Assembly (NCBI GenBank): GCA_964501265.1
Contig: CAZCSK010000002.1
Coordinates: forward strand, 124,001-188,000
Direction: 5' to 3'
DNA from: CAZCSK01 sp964501265
GTDB taxonomy: Bacteria > Actinomycetota > CADDZG01 > JAHWKV01
Length of the DNA stretch: 64,000 nucleotides
Part shown: positions 26,563 to 34,229 of the stretch, one piece after another
Numbering within the stretch: position 1 is the first letter of the stretch
Layout of the letters: the number at the start of each line of letters is the position of its first letter
Position numbers and translations under genes: made by a program
The notes under the pieces: generated by a model
Database searches by the model: none
What the model was told of the DNA's origin: nothing
Seen by the model: the letters and a program-made list of their open reading frames with translations, nothing else

Positions 26563-28239
26563 TCATCGGCAAGGCTGAGTTTCGTCAAAGAAGGGTTGTC
26601 TACCCTCAGGCCAGCCGCCCGAAGCGTATCGGGCGCCCCGTCCTATGTAGCACCAACTACCAGTATCCCTTGGGTTGCCACCAGACTCGAGATTCCTAAA
26701 GGTGTACCACTGCAGCGTGAAATCGTTGATCATCGAGTAATCGCCAGGCTCAAACCCAACCCGGGCCTGCCAGTAAGGGGCCTGCCCGGCCCCTGGGTTG
26801 GAAAAGCTGATCCTTTGAAGTCCTCGTTCAAACGTAAAAGGATTAAGCATAGGTCCCGCTGCCTGTACTCCCGAGGCCAAAACAAGCAAACCGTGATACA
26901 AAGCGCGCAAGTCTGCCCGAACAAGTTTGTTGGTGGGAGGCGGCGCCTGGAAGTCTATTTCCTTGAGAGCCCAAAAAGGAGGATCGTTTTCTGTGCTTAG
27001 GATTTTGTTGTAGGCGGCCATGCCAAACATCTGCCCCTGTTGGTCAGTGTTTGAAACCGTCGTGTCGTCGCTTCCCTGTCCGGCTACTCCCGATACCACC
27101 CACTCCGGATAATATTGCGCGCTGCCAGCCTGACTCATTAGGTCATTGCTAAAGATTAGTGCGGCGCAGACACACATAATTGAGGTGACTCCATCCGCCT
27201 GCATTTGGTTGACAACAGGCTGATTCCGCGCAGATCCTTGAGAGTCCTGAACCCTATACATCTCCAATGGCGCGTTACATCTTTTGAGACCGGCCACTAA
27301 CTCGTCAACAGGCGGGGAACCGGCCGGAATTTCGGGAGAAACTACTGCAAACTTGCGAGTTTGAAGTCTAAGCTGAGGACTGCGACTTCCAGCGTGCTCC
27401 GCAACCCGCCCAACCAAACTCTTGCAAACCCACTCGGCCTGGTTGCGTTCGGCGTTCTCAATCGGGGGCGCGTAGCTCCACAAGTAAGGACGGCTTCCAG
27501 CCAGCTGTGTGCCCAATTGATAGGTTGGTTCAGGATCAATCCCGATTAGACGGCGACGCGCAATCTCGTCGAAGTACGGCCTTGAGTCTACGGACGTAGC
27601 ATTATAGACACCACCTACTCCTGCAAATGCACGAAATTCCTCGTCAGCCTTCGCCGCGGCGACTCTCTGTATGACAGGGTCTTTTCCTTGCGCGCTCGAG
27701 TAGCTGTCGAGCAGGAAGGGGCGAATCGTCCTACCGTAGAACTCATAGCGGCGGTTGAAAAATTCAACGAGCTGCATGATCTGATTTTCAGTGAGCTGGA
27801 ACGGCCTCCCGATCGCAACGCGAATCTCGTTTCGAGTAACACCTTTCGAGGTGGCTCCCCCATTGTCGCCCTCGAAGTAATTGACGCACGGCGGGGATTG
27901 GGGGTCCTCAGTTTGGCGAGGAGGGTCGCCAACGCAGCGACGGACGCGGGCTCTTTCGATCGCTTTCCTGGGTGACGCGAGAGCCCCGGCTGCATCTGGA
28001 TCCTCGCAGTTTTGCCCGGGCGTACACGCGCCACCTGCACCTGACCCGAATCTGCTCGACTGCTGCTGCGGAGCCTGGTCGATTTGCTCTACAGCTTGAG
28101 GGGCAAACTCAGAAACACTTGGGGGCGAAGGCGGAACAACGACAAGTGCAAGCGCAGCGACCACGAGAAGAATGACGAAGGCCAGAGATGCGTAGGCGAT
28201 GGTAACGGCCTTCGACTGGCGGCGGTGATCTATCGACAC
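26563..28239 (-). CDS. Membrane-anchored Liv-type solute-binding paralogue, copy I
   Basis: 558 aa from GTG, embedded in the last codons of copy J (10-nt overlap). IAYAS-class helix, CTPGQNC linker pair, GVTRNEIRVA, CVC, ten cysteines, end ETQPCR. Lys and Arg codons flank the helix on the cytoplasmic side (HRRQSK), giving an N-in, C-out topology. Confidence 0.86.
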   Translation of the reverse strand: MSIDHRRQSKAVTIAYASLAFVILLVVAALALVVVPPSPPSVSEFAPQAVEQIDQAPQQQSSRFGSGAGGACTPGQNCEDPDAAGALASPRKAIERARVRRCVGDPPRQTEDPQSPPCVNYFEGDNGGATSKGVTRNEIRVAIGRPFQLTENQIMQLVEFFNRRYEFYGRTIRPFLLDSYSSAQGKDPVIQRVAAAKADEEFRAFAGVGGVYNATSVDSRPYFDEIARRRLIGIDPEPTYQLGTQLAGSRPYLWSYAPPIENAERNQAEWVCKSLVGRVAEHAGSRSPQLRLQTRKFAVVSPEIPAGSPPVDELVAGLKRCNAPLEMYRVQDSQGSARNQPVVNQMQADGVTSIMCVCAALIFSNDLMSQAGSAQYYPEWVVSGVAGQGSDDTTVSNTDQQGQMFGMAAYNKILSTENDPPFWALKEIDFQAPPPTNKLVRADLRALYHGLLVLASGVQAAGPMLNPFTFERGLQRISFSNPGAGQAPYWQARVGFEPGDYSMINDFTLQWYTFRNLESGGNPRDTGSWCYIGRGARYASGGWPEGRQPFFDETQPCR

Positions 28240-29885
28240 GTCTTTGTCTGATCGAAGAATGGATGCTGTCTTTCGGGCCAGCCGCCCGGAGAATGTCGGG
28301 CTCCTCCGTCAATGTAGCAAAACCCACCAGCATGACTTTCGAAGGCTCCCCCGGTACCCTCGTCGTAACCGTGCGCTCTCTCGCTCCACCAAAGGAGCGG
28401 CAAGTCATCAATCATCGTGTGATCTCCTGGACCAAAACCAACACGAGCCTGCCAGTAGGGAGGGCCTCCCGCGCCAGGGTTGGGAAACCGAGTTCGGAAG
28501 AGCCCCTGTTCGAACGTTTCAGGGGTTAGGTGGGGCCCGGCCATTTGAATTCCGGCAGCAAGCAGCAAGAGCTCGGAATAGATGGCTGACTGCTGAGAAA
28601 GATTCTGGCTTGTCTGGGGATTTTGCTCCTTCGTCGCCCAGTAGGAAGGGCGATCTGTGATCGGGAGGATCTTGTTCTGACCTCCGAGCCCAAATAGGTG
28701 AGCAACCTGATCTGGAGGTGAGAAGGCCCGATATACGAACTCGAACCCTTCTACGAAGATCCCGGTAGTGATCCATTCCGGTTGGTAACCACTGTCGCTG
28801 GCGGCCAGCATCGGCTCGAAACCGACGGAACAGGGACAAGAAATGGACGTGATGTCGGACAACCGAAAGTCGGCGAATATGGCTTCTAGCTGTGTTCGGT
28901 CCGAGAACTCTACGATCCTAACTGGCCCAGAGCCGCAGCGCTCCAAAGTCTGCTGAAGGGGAGTCATGTCAGGTGGAGGAACCCCTGGGACGACGTTGAC
29001 GATTATCGCGAACTTCCTTAATTTCGTGACCAAAATCGGCCCTGCATGACTTGCGCTTCGTCCGACAAGGGACTTACAACTCATCTCCCCTAAGTTTCCC
29101 TGCAATTCGTCCAATGTCGGCGAAAAGCTCCACTGATAAGGACGCCATTGTTCAATGTCACGAGAAGACCGAAGCACGGATTGGTGATCGGTAGAAACTA
29201 TGCCCCTGCGCGAGAGTTCGTTATAGAAGACGGATGGATTGAGGACCAGACCCTGGTGGTCCCAACTGGTCGCTGCGAACGAATGTAGCTCGACGTCGGC
29301 TCTTTCCGCGGCAGCCCGCATATCGGCAGGTTTGGTGCTGTAGTCGACGACTGGAAGCGGCAGGAGACGAAGCTGTCGGCCATAAAACTCGAATCGTCGG
29401 TTGAAGAAGTCAACAAACGTGTCGAAGAACTGACGGTAATCATTGTATTGGGCCACAGCGACCCGAATTTCGTCGCGAGAGACCCCTTTTGAGGTGGCCC
29501 CTCCATTGTTCCCCTCCCAATAGTTGACACAAGGAGGCGATTGAGGGTCTTCAGTTTGGCGCGGTGGATCCCCAACGCACCGGCGGACTCGAGCCTTCTC
29601 GATCACCTTCTTGGGCGGAGCGATAGCTGACCCTACCGCATCCGATCCTTCACAAACTTGGCCCGCGGCACATGATCCCGCCCCCGATCCGAACTGACTC
29701 GACTGCTGGTTGGGGGCTTGCACTATTTGCTCCTGAGCCTGCGGAGCAAACTCGGCAACTGACGGCGGAGACGGCGGCACAACGATCAGTGCAATTGCGA
29801 TAATGACCAGAAGAATGATGCTGGCAATTGACGCGTATGCGATTGTGACGGACTTGGACTGGCGTTTGCGCGGTATCATCGACAC
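28230..29885 (-). CDS. Membrane-anchored Liv-type solute-binding paralogue, copy J
   Basis: 551 aa from the GTG at 29885, inside the Pro-Cys-Arg-stop of copy K; an upstream in-frame extension runs through copy K and is rejected. IAYAS-class helix, CxxGQxC, GVSRDEIRVA, CPC (Pro between the cysteines is unique here), ten cysteines, end QTKTCR. Confidence 0.86.
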   Translation of the reverse strand: MSMIPRKRQSKSVTIAYASIASIILLVIIAIALIVVPPSPPSVAEFAPQAQEQIVQAPNQQSSQFGSGAGSCAAGQVCEGSDAVGSAIAPPKKVIEKARVRRCVGDPPRQTEDPQSPPCVNYWEGNNGGATSKGVSRDEIRVAVAQYNDYRQFFDTFVDFFNRRFEFYGRQLRLLPLPVVDYSTKPADMRAAAERADVELHSFAATSWDHQGLVLNPSVFYNELSRRGIVSTDHQSVLRSSRDIEQWRPYQWSFSPTLDELQGNLGEMSCKSLVGRSASHAGPILVTKLRKFAIIVNVVPGVPPPDMTPLQQTLERCGSGPVRIVEFSDRTQLEAIFADFRLSDITSISCPCSVGFEPMLAASDSGYQPEWITTGIFVEGFEFVYRAFSPPDQVAHLFGLGGQNKILPITDRPSYWATKEQNPQTSQNLSQQSAIYSELLLLAAGIQMAGPHLTPETFEQGLFRTRFPNPGAGGPPYWQARVGFGPGDHTMIDDLPLLWWSERAHGYDEGTGGAFESHAGGFCYIDGGARHSPGGWPERQHPFFDQTKTCR

Positions 29886-31546
29886 GGCTTCGTGCGATCG
29901 TAGAAAGAGGGCTGCTCCTTCGGCCACTGGCCAACACTGTAGCGAACTCCGCGCTCGATGTAACACCAGTCGCCGTTTCCCTGGCCACCCTGGCCATCTT
30001 GGGGCAGAGCAGTCGAGTCCCACCAGACCATCGCCATGTCGGAAACCATCGAGTGGTTACCCGGCCCGAAGCCGACGCAAGCCTGGAAGTAGGGCGGCGC
30101 GCTACACCCGGGATTGGGGAACTTGGTTTTGAATAAACCCGCCTCGAATGATTCAGGAGTGAGTTTCGGGCCAGCGGTCTGAATACCTGATGCAAGGAGC
30201 AACAGACCTTTGTATCTCTTGCTGACTGCCCAAGCCCACACGGCGTTCCAGTCGATAATAAAGTTGGGGTCCATCTCTTTCACTGCCCAATACCAAGGCT
30301 CATCCCGCACTGGATGGATCTTGTTTGCTCCAGCTACTGCAAGAAGATGTTCGGTCGGAGTGCCGAGTCCCTCATATCGAGTCTCGCTCGCAAAAATCCC
30401 GCCCGGAATTATCCACTCCGGCTGGTAATCCTGTTGGCTGTTGTTTGCAATCATGAAGTCATATGCAGAATCTCGACAAACACATATGACTGAGGTCACA
30501 CCATCCTGCTTCATTGTCGCCAATATGAGGCGTTCCTTGGTCCTGGATGAGTCAGTTGCTCCGGGTTCCCTTTCGTAAACTGAAACGCTCTCGCCTGCGC
30601 AGCTCTCTAGCCCGCCGCGAAGGATATGAAGGTCCGTGGTTTCGGTCGGAGATATTTGCACCAAGATGCCCAACTTGCGTCGCTTGAGGATTTCTTGAGG
30701 GCCCCCGAATGCTGCATTCCGGCCAACCAGCCCGTTGCACGCCCACTCGACGACATTGTAAAACGTCTCGTCAAGAGTCGGCTGATAATTCCACTGGTAC
30801 GGACGATTAGGTGTGAAGTCACGGCTCTCGTACCGATACCCGGTCGCATAGCTGGTGGAGATAATCTTTCGGCGAGCTAGTTCGTCGTAGTACACGCTGG
30901 ATTCGTATTCGAAACGGTCGTAATCGAGCGAGGCAAACGCCTTGATCTCCTCATCTACCTTGACTGCCTGGGCTCGCTTTGCCTCAGGCTTGGAGGAACT
31001 GGCACCTGTCTCTATTACTTCCAGCTTTCGTCCGTAGAATTCGAACCGCGAGTTGAAGTAAGCCGCTAAAAGCTGATAGACATACAGTTCCGCTGGCCAT
31101 TGGTTTCCAAAGGGCCGACCCACAATCCGAATCTCATCTCGGGTGACCCCTTTGGAGGTCGCTCCCCCGTTGTTTCCTTCGAAATAGTTGACACATGGTG
31201 GAGACTGCGGGTCCTCGGTTTGGCGAGGGGGATCGCCAACACAGCGTCGCACGCGCGCCTTTTCGACTACCTTCTTGGGCGGAGCAATGGCCCTTGCATC
31301 TGGGCCCTCGCAGATTTGCCCCGCCGCACACGCGCCAGCGCCCGATCCAAACTGACTCGATTGCTGATTGGGCGCGTCCTTTATCGGCTCTTGAGCCTGC
31401 GGGGCGAATTCGGAAACACTCGGTGGCGATGGGGGAACTACGACAAGTGCAATTGCGGCGATTACTAAGAGAATGACGGCGGCAAGAGATGCGTAGGCGA
31501 TGGTGACGGCCTTCGACTGGCGTACCCTCGGTCCCCCGGGGGTCAC
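29876..31546 (-). CDS. Membrane-anchored Liv-type solute-binding paralogue, copy K
   Basis: 556 aa from the GTG at 31546, which overlaps the stop of the family-5 binding protein by GTGA. This ties the paralogue series directly to the transporter operon. IAYAS-class helix, CxxGQxC, GVTRDEIRIV, CVC. Twelve cysteines, with the extra NPGC...FQAC pair also found in copy E. End RTKPCR. First of seven consecutive copies (K to E). Confidence 0.87.
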   Translation of the reverse strand: MTPGGPRVRQSKAVTIAYASLAAVILLVIAAIALVVVPPSPPSVSEFAPQAQEPIKDAPNQQSSQFGSGAGACAAGQICEGPDARAIAPPKKVVEKARVRRCVGDPPRQTEDPQSPPCVNYFEGNNGGATSKGVTRDEIRIVGRPFGNQWPAELYVYQLLAAYFNSRFEFYGRKLEVIETGASSSKPEAKRAQAVKVDEEIKAFASLDYDRFEYESSVYYDELARRKIISTSYATGYRYESRDFTPNRPYQWNYQPTLDETFYNVVEWACNGLVGRNAAFGGPQEILKRRKLGILVQISPTETTDLHILRGGLESCAGESVSVYEREPGATDSSRTKERLILATMKQDGVTSVICVCRDSAYDFMIANNSQQDYQPEWIIPGGIFASETRYEGLGTPTEHLLAVAGANKIHPVRDEPWYWAVKEMDPNFIIDWNAVWAWAVSKRYKGLLLLASGIQTAGPKLTPESFEAGLFKTKFPNPGCSAPPYFQACVGFGPGNHSMVSDMAMVWWDSTALPQDGQGGQGNGDWCYIERGVRYSVGQWPKEQPSFYDRTKPCR

Positions 31547-33234
31547 CGCACGTACACCTCCATCAGAAGCAAGCGGCCGTCCAGAGCAAGAACTTGGGGT
31601 CGCGCCGCGGCTACTCGGTCGCCACGCATCACTATGTGACTCTCTGCAAACGCGATCGGGATGATGGGGATCTGTTTGCACAGCCGGTCCTCGAGGCTCT
31701 GGAACTGAAGGATCCGCTCGTTCTCATCCACGACGGGTTTTGCGTCCCTCTCGAAAGCCTCATCGTAAAGCTGATCGCTGTACCTCTGCAGGTTGCTGCT
31801 GCCGATGTTGGCTGACAGAAACAACGGGGCTAGATATGCCTGCGCGCTCGGGTATGTTCCGGTCCAGGAGACGCGGAACGGCCCATCGAAGCCTGCGCCT
31901 GTGGTCGCCTTCTGAAGGTACTGATCCCAGTTCATCGGCTGCAATTCGATATTCAGGCCGAACGCGTTTTTCCACTGCGCCGCGACCGACTCAACGAGCC
32001 CGCGATGGACGTACTCGTCGTTGAAGTAGAACTTGAATGTTTGGCCCGAGAAATCAACCTTCGACCTAGCCAAACTCGCCCGGGCCGCCTCGACGTTCCC
32101 CTCCAGCGGAGCGTTTTCTCCACAGGCTTTGTCTCTGTAGGTTGTTGGCCCAAGCGAAGCAGGGAGGAACCCTCCAGCGGCCTTCCGGCTCCCCCCAAAG
32201 ACCTTACCGACAATCTCGTTTCGGTTGATTGCCTGCGAAAGCGCGATCCTGACCGACGTTTTAGTAAACGGCGACTCAGGCCCCCGCGGCAGTCCCACGA
32301 ATTCCACTTGGGGCGACGGGCCGCTGATCACCTTGTCCCCGTATTTCGCTCTCGCTTCCGTCAGCTTGGAAGGTGGCACCGTCGCGACGTCGAGGTTGCC
32401 GGCCTCGAACTCCCTGTACTGCGCGTCCTGATCAGGAAAGACGCGAAAAAGAATCTCATCGGCGTAGCCATTTCCACCGCCAGTGAGAGTGGCGTTCTTG
32501 TCCGCATAGTCCTTGAAACGCGTCAGGCGGATGTCGGGATCACCCGGCTTGTAAGGCGCAGCCATCTTGTAAGGACCGGCGCAGACCGGTTGTTCAGAAA
32601 ATGCTTGAGGGTTTCGCTGAGCAGCCGCTTTGGAATAGGGAGCAGTCGCGGGGTTTGCGAGCACTCTAAGGAAATCGGGTTCCTTTGCGCCCAGGGTAAT
32701 CTCGAACGAGTAGGGTTCGATGACCCGCACTCCCTGCCAGATGAGCGCCCCTCCGAGGGCTGCACCCTCTTCGACCTTTTTCCGAAAATCTTCGTATTGC
32801 TGAACCGGACGCAGCAACTCAGCCATTGAGCTGGCAGACTCGGGGTTGGCAAGAGTTTGGAGTGCGTAGACCGCATCGATGGATTTCATTTCGGTGCCGT
32901 CGTGAAATCGGGTGTTCTTGCGGAGCTTGATAGTAATGGCGTTCCCATCCGTCGAAACGACGAATTTCTCGGCTAGCCCAGGCTTCACTTCTCCGGTTAC
33001 TGGATCGATTGTGACAAGCGTCTCGCAGATTGTTGATGCCACAAGCTTGCCCACCGGATCTGTCGCATAGATAGGTTCGATCGAGCTAGGCTGAGTGATC
33101 CCCACGGTAAGCGTCCCCCCCGGGTGCGTCCCGGCCGCGGCATCGGGCGGCTTGGGCGGAACTGCGCCCGGCAGAGCCTTGCATGCTGAACCTAAAAGCA
33201 GCACCGCAAGCGCCGGTGCTATCAACCGTTTCAA
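31543..33234 (-). CDS. Family-5 solute-binding lipoprotein (peptide/nickel type)
   Basis: 563 aa. Lipoprotein signal with lipobox LGSAC, mature Cys about residue 18. SBP_bac_5 features: GGTLTVGI, LVTIDPVTGEVKPGLAEKF, FHDGTEMKSIDAVYAL and the C-terminal lobe with QAINRNEIVGKVFGG. The family binds peptides or similar ligands for Opp/Dpp-type importers, but no Opp permease genes are here. It sits between the lipoprotein (ATGA overlap) and copy K (GTGA overlap) in a Liv-type operon, which is unusual. Confidence 0.88.
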   Translation of the reverse strand: MKRLIAPALAVLLLGSACKALPGAVPPKPPDAAAGTHPGGTLTVGITQPSSIEPIYATDPVGKLVASTICETLVTIDPVTGEVKPGLAEKFVVSTDGNAITIKLRKNTRFHDGTEMKSIDAVYALQTLANPESASSMAELLRPVQQYEDFRKKVEEGAALGGALIWQGVRVIEPYSFEITLGAKEPDFLRVLANPATAPYSKAAAQRNPQAFSEQPVCAGPYKMAAPYKPGDPDIRLTRFKDYADKNATLTGGGNGYADEILFRVFPDQDAQYREFEAGNLDVATVPPSKLTEARAKYGDKVISGPSPQVEFVGLPRGPESPFTKTSVRIALSQAINRNEIVGKVFGGSRKAAGGFLPASLGPTTYRDKACGENAPLEGNVEAARASLARSKVDFSGQTFKFYFNDEYVHRGLVESVAAQWKNAFGLNIELQPMNWDQYLQKATTGAGFDGPFRVSWTGTYPSAQAYLAPLFLSANIGSSNLQRYSDQLYDEAFERDAKPVVDENERILQFQSLEDRLCKQIPIIPIAFAESHIVMRGDRVAAARPQVLALDGRLLLMEVYVR

Positions 33235-34229
33235 GGAGCCGTCGGCTCCGAATTAATTGTCATAGTTGATTCACGCTTGGACGTTGCCGTGCCCTCATTA
33301 CCAGTTACGGTACTCGACACGTACACCGGTAAGCCCCCGTACTGCGTCCCGAGTGCATAGTTCGTTGTAAAGTTGGCCACCTGTGGGCTCCCGGCCGTAG
33401 TCATCATCCCCATAGTAAGGTCGACGGAGTACGTATCGAGCGGAGTACCACAAGCATCGATCGTGATCTTGGGACCGACTATCGATCGCCACTTGATCGT
33501 TGTATTGCCATCGGTTCCGGAACTATCAAAAGTAGCGCCGCGATCTATGGGAAAACGAACGATGGCAATACCCGGGAAGGCCAATTTAAGAGCTGGCAGT
33601 CCCGTGGACGACACTCCCGCGAGATAAAACCCAGGCGGCACCCCCGTGTTGGGCTTGGGCGCCTCCGGGGGTGGGGCCGGAACTCCGCCAACAGGTGCAC
33701 CTGGGGGTGCGGTGTAAGCCCCCATGGGCAGGACTCGATAAGTTGTGGTCCTGGTGTCCGTCCCTGCAGTCACCGCGATGTCGTACGTGAAGCTTGCAGG
33801 CTCGGCAAGGATGTTTCCCACCTTCCAGGTGGAGGTCAGAGGAAAAGTTGTGACGCTCGTTGCGGCGCCCATGGTGGTCGTGAGCTTGTCGGATGTCCGG
33901 TACATGTAAGTCCCTTCCTTTGGGGCCTTGTCAATCGTGTTGGTCGCTATCAGACGAGGCACTGCTAGAGGGTCCGCTTCCGGACACGGACCTGGTGGCG
34001 GCTCGGGAATAGCAATGGGGGTTGGGCCGCCCCTGTAAGGCTGCAGGTTGAAGACCTCGAGAGGCAAGGCAATTGGAGGCAGAGGTGCACCGGCCACCGC
34101 TTTCCGCGCCCCTAGAAGCAGGTCGATCGGCACTTCCTTCGATCCGATGTCGAGCGGTGCAATCGGACCTGCGCAGGCGCCAGTGATCAACGTCAACAAA
34201 ACCACGAAAGGTAAGAGTCTCTTGTTCAT
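33231..34229 (-). CDS. Predicted lipoprotein, unknown function
   Basis: 332 aa. Signal peptide with lipobox ITGAC (Cys at about 19), then Pro-rich segments (about 50-85 and 180-200) and Thr/Ser-rich beta-type sequence. Two cysteines in the mature part (about 82 and 260) could pair. No domain recognised. It is coupled by ATGA overlaps to both neighbours, so it probably works at the cell surface with the transglutaminase-like protein or the transporter. Confidence 0.8.
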   Translation of the reverse strand: MNKRLLPFVVLLTLITGACAGPIAPLDIGSKEVPIDLLLGARKAVAGAPLPPIALPLEVFNLQPYRGGPTPIAIPEPPPGPCPEADPLAVPRLIATNTIDKAPKEGTYMYRTSDKLTTTMGAATSVTTFPLTSTWKVGNILAEPASFTYDIAVTAGTDTRTTTYRVLPMGAYTAPPGAPVGGVPAPPPEAPKPNTGVPPGFYLAGVSSTGLPALKLAFPGIAIVRFPIDRGATFDSSGTDGNTTIKWRSIVGPKITIDACGTPLDTYSVDLTMGMMTTAGSPQVANFTTNYALGTQYGGLPVYVSSTVTGNEGTATSKRESTMTINSEPTAP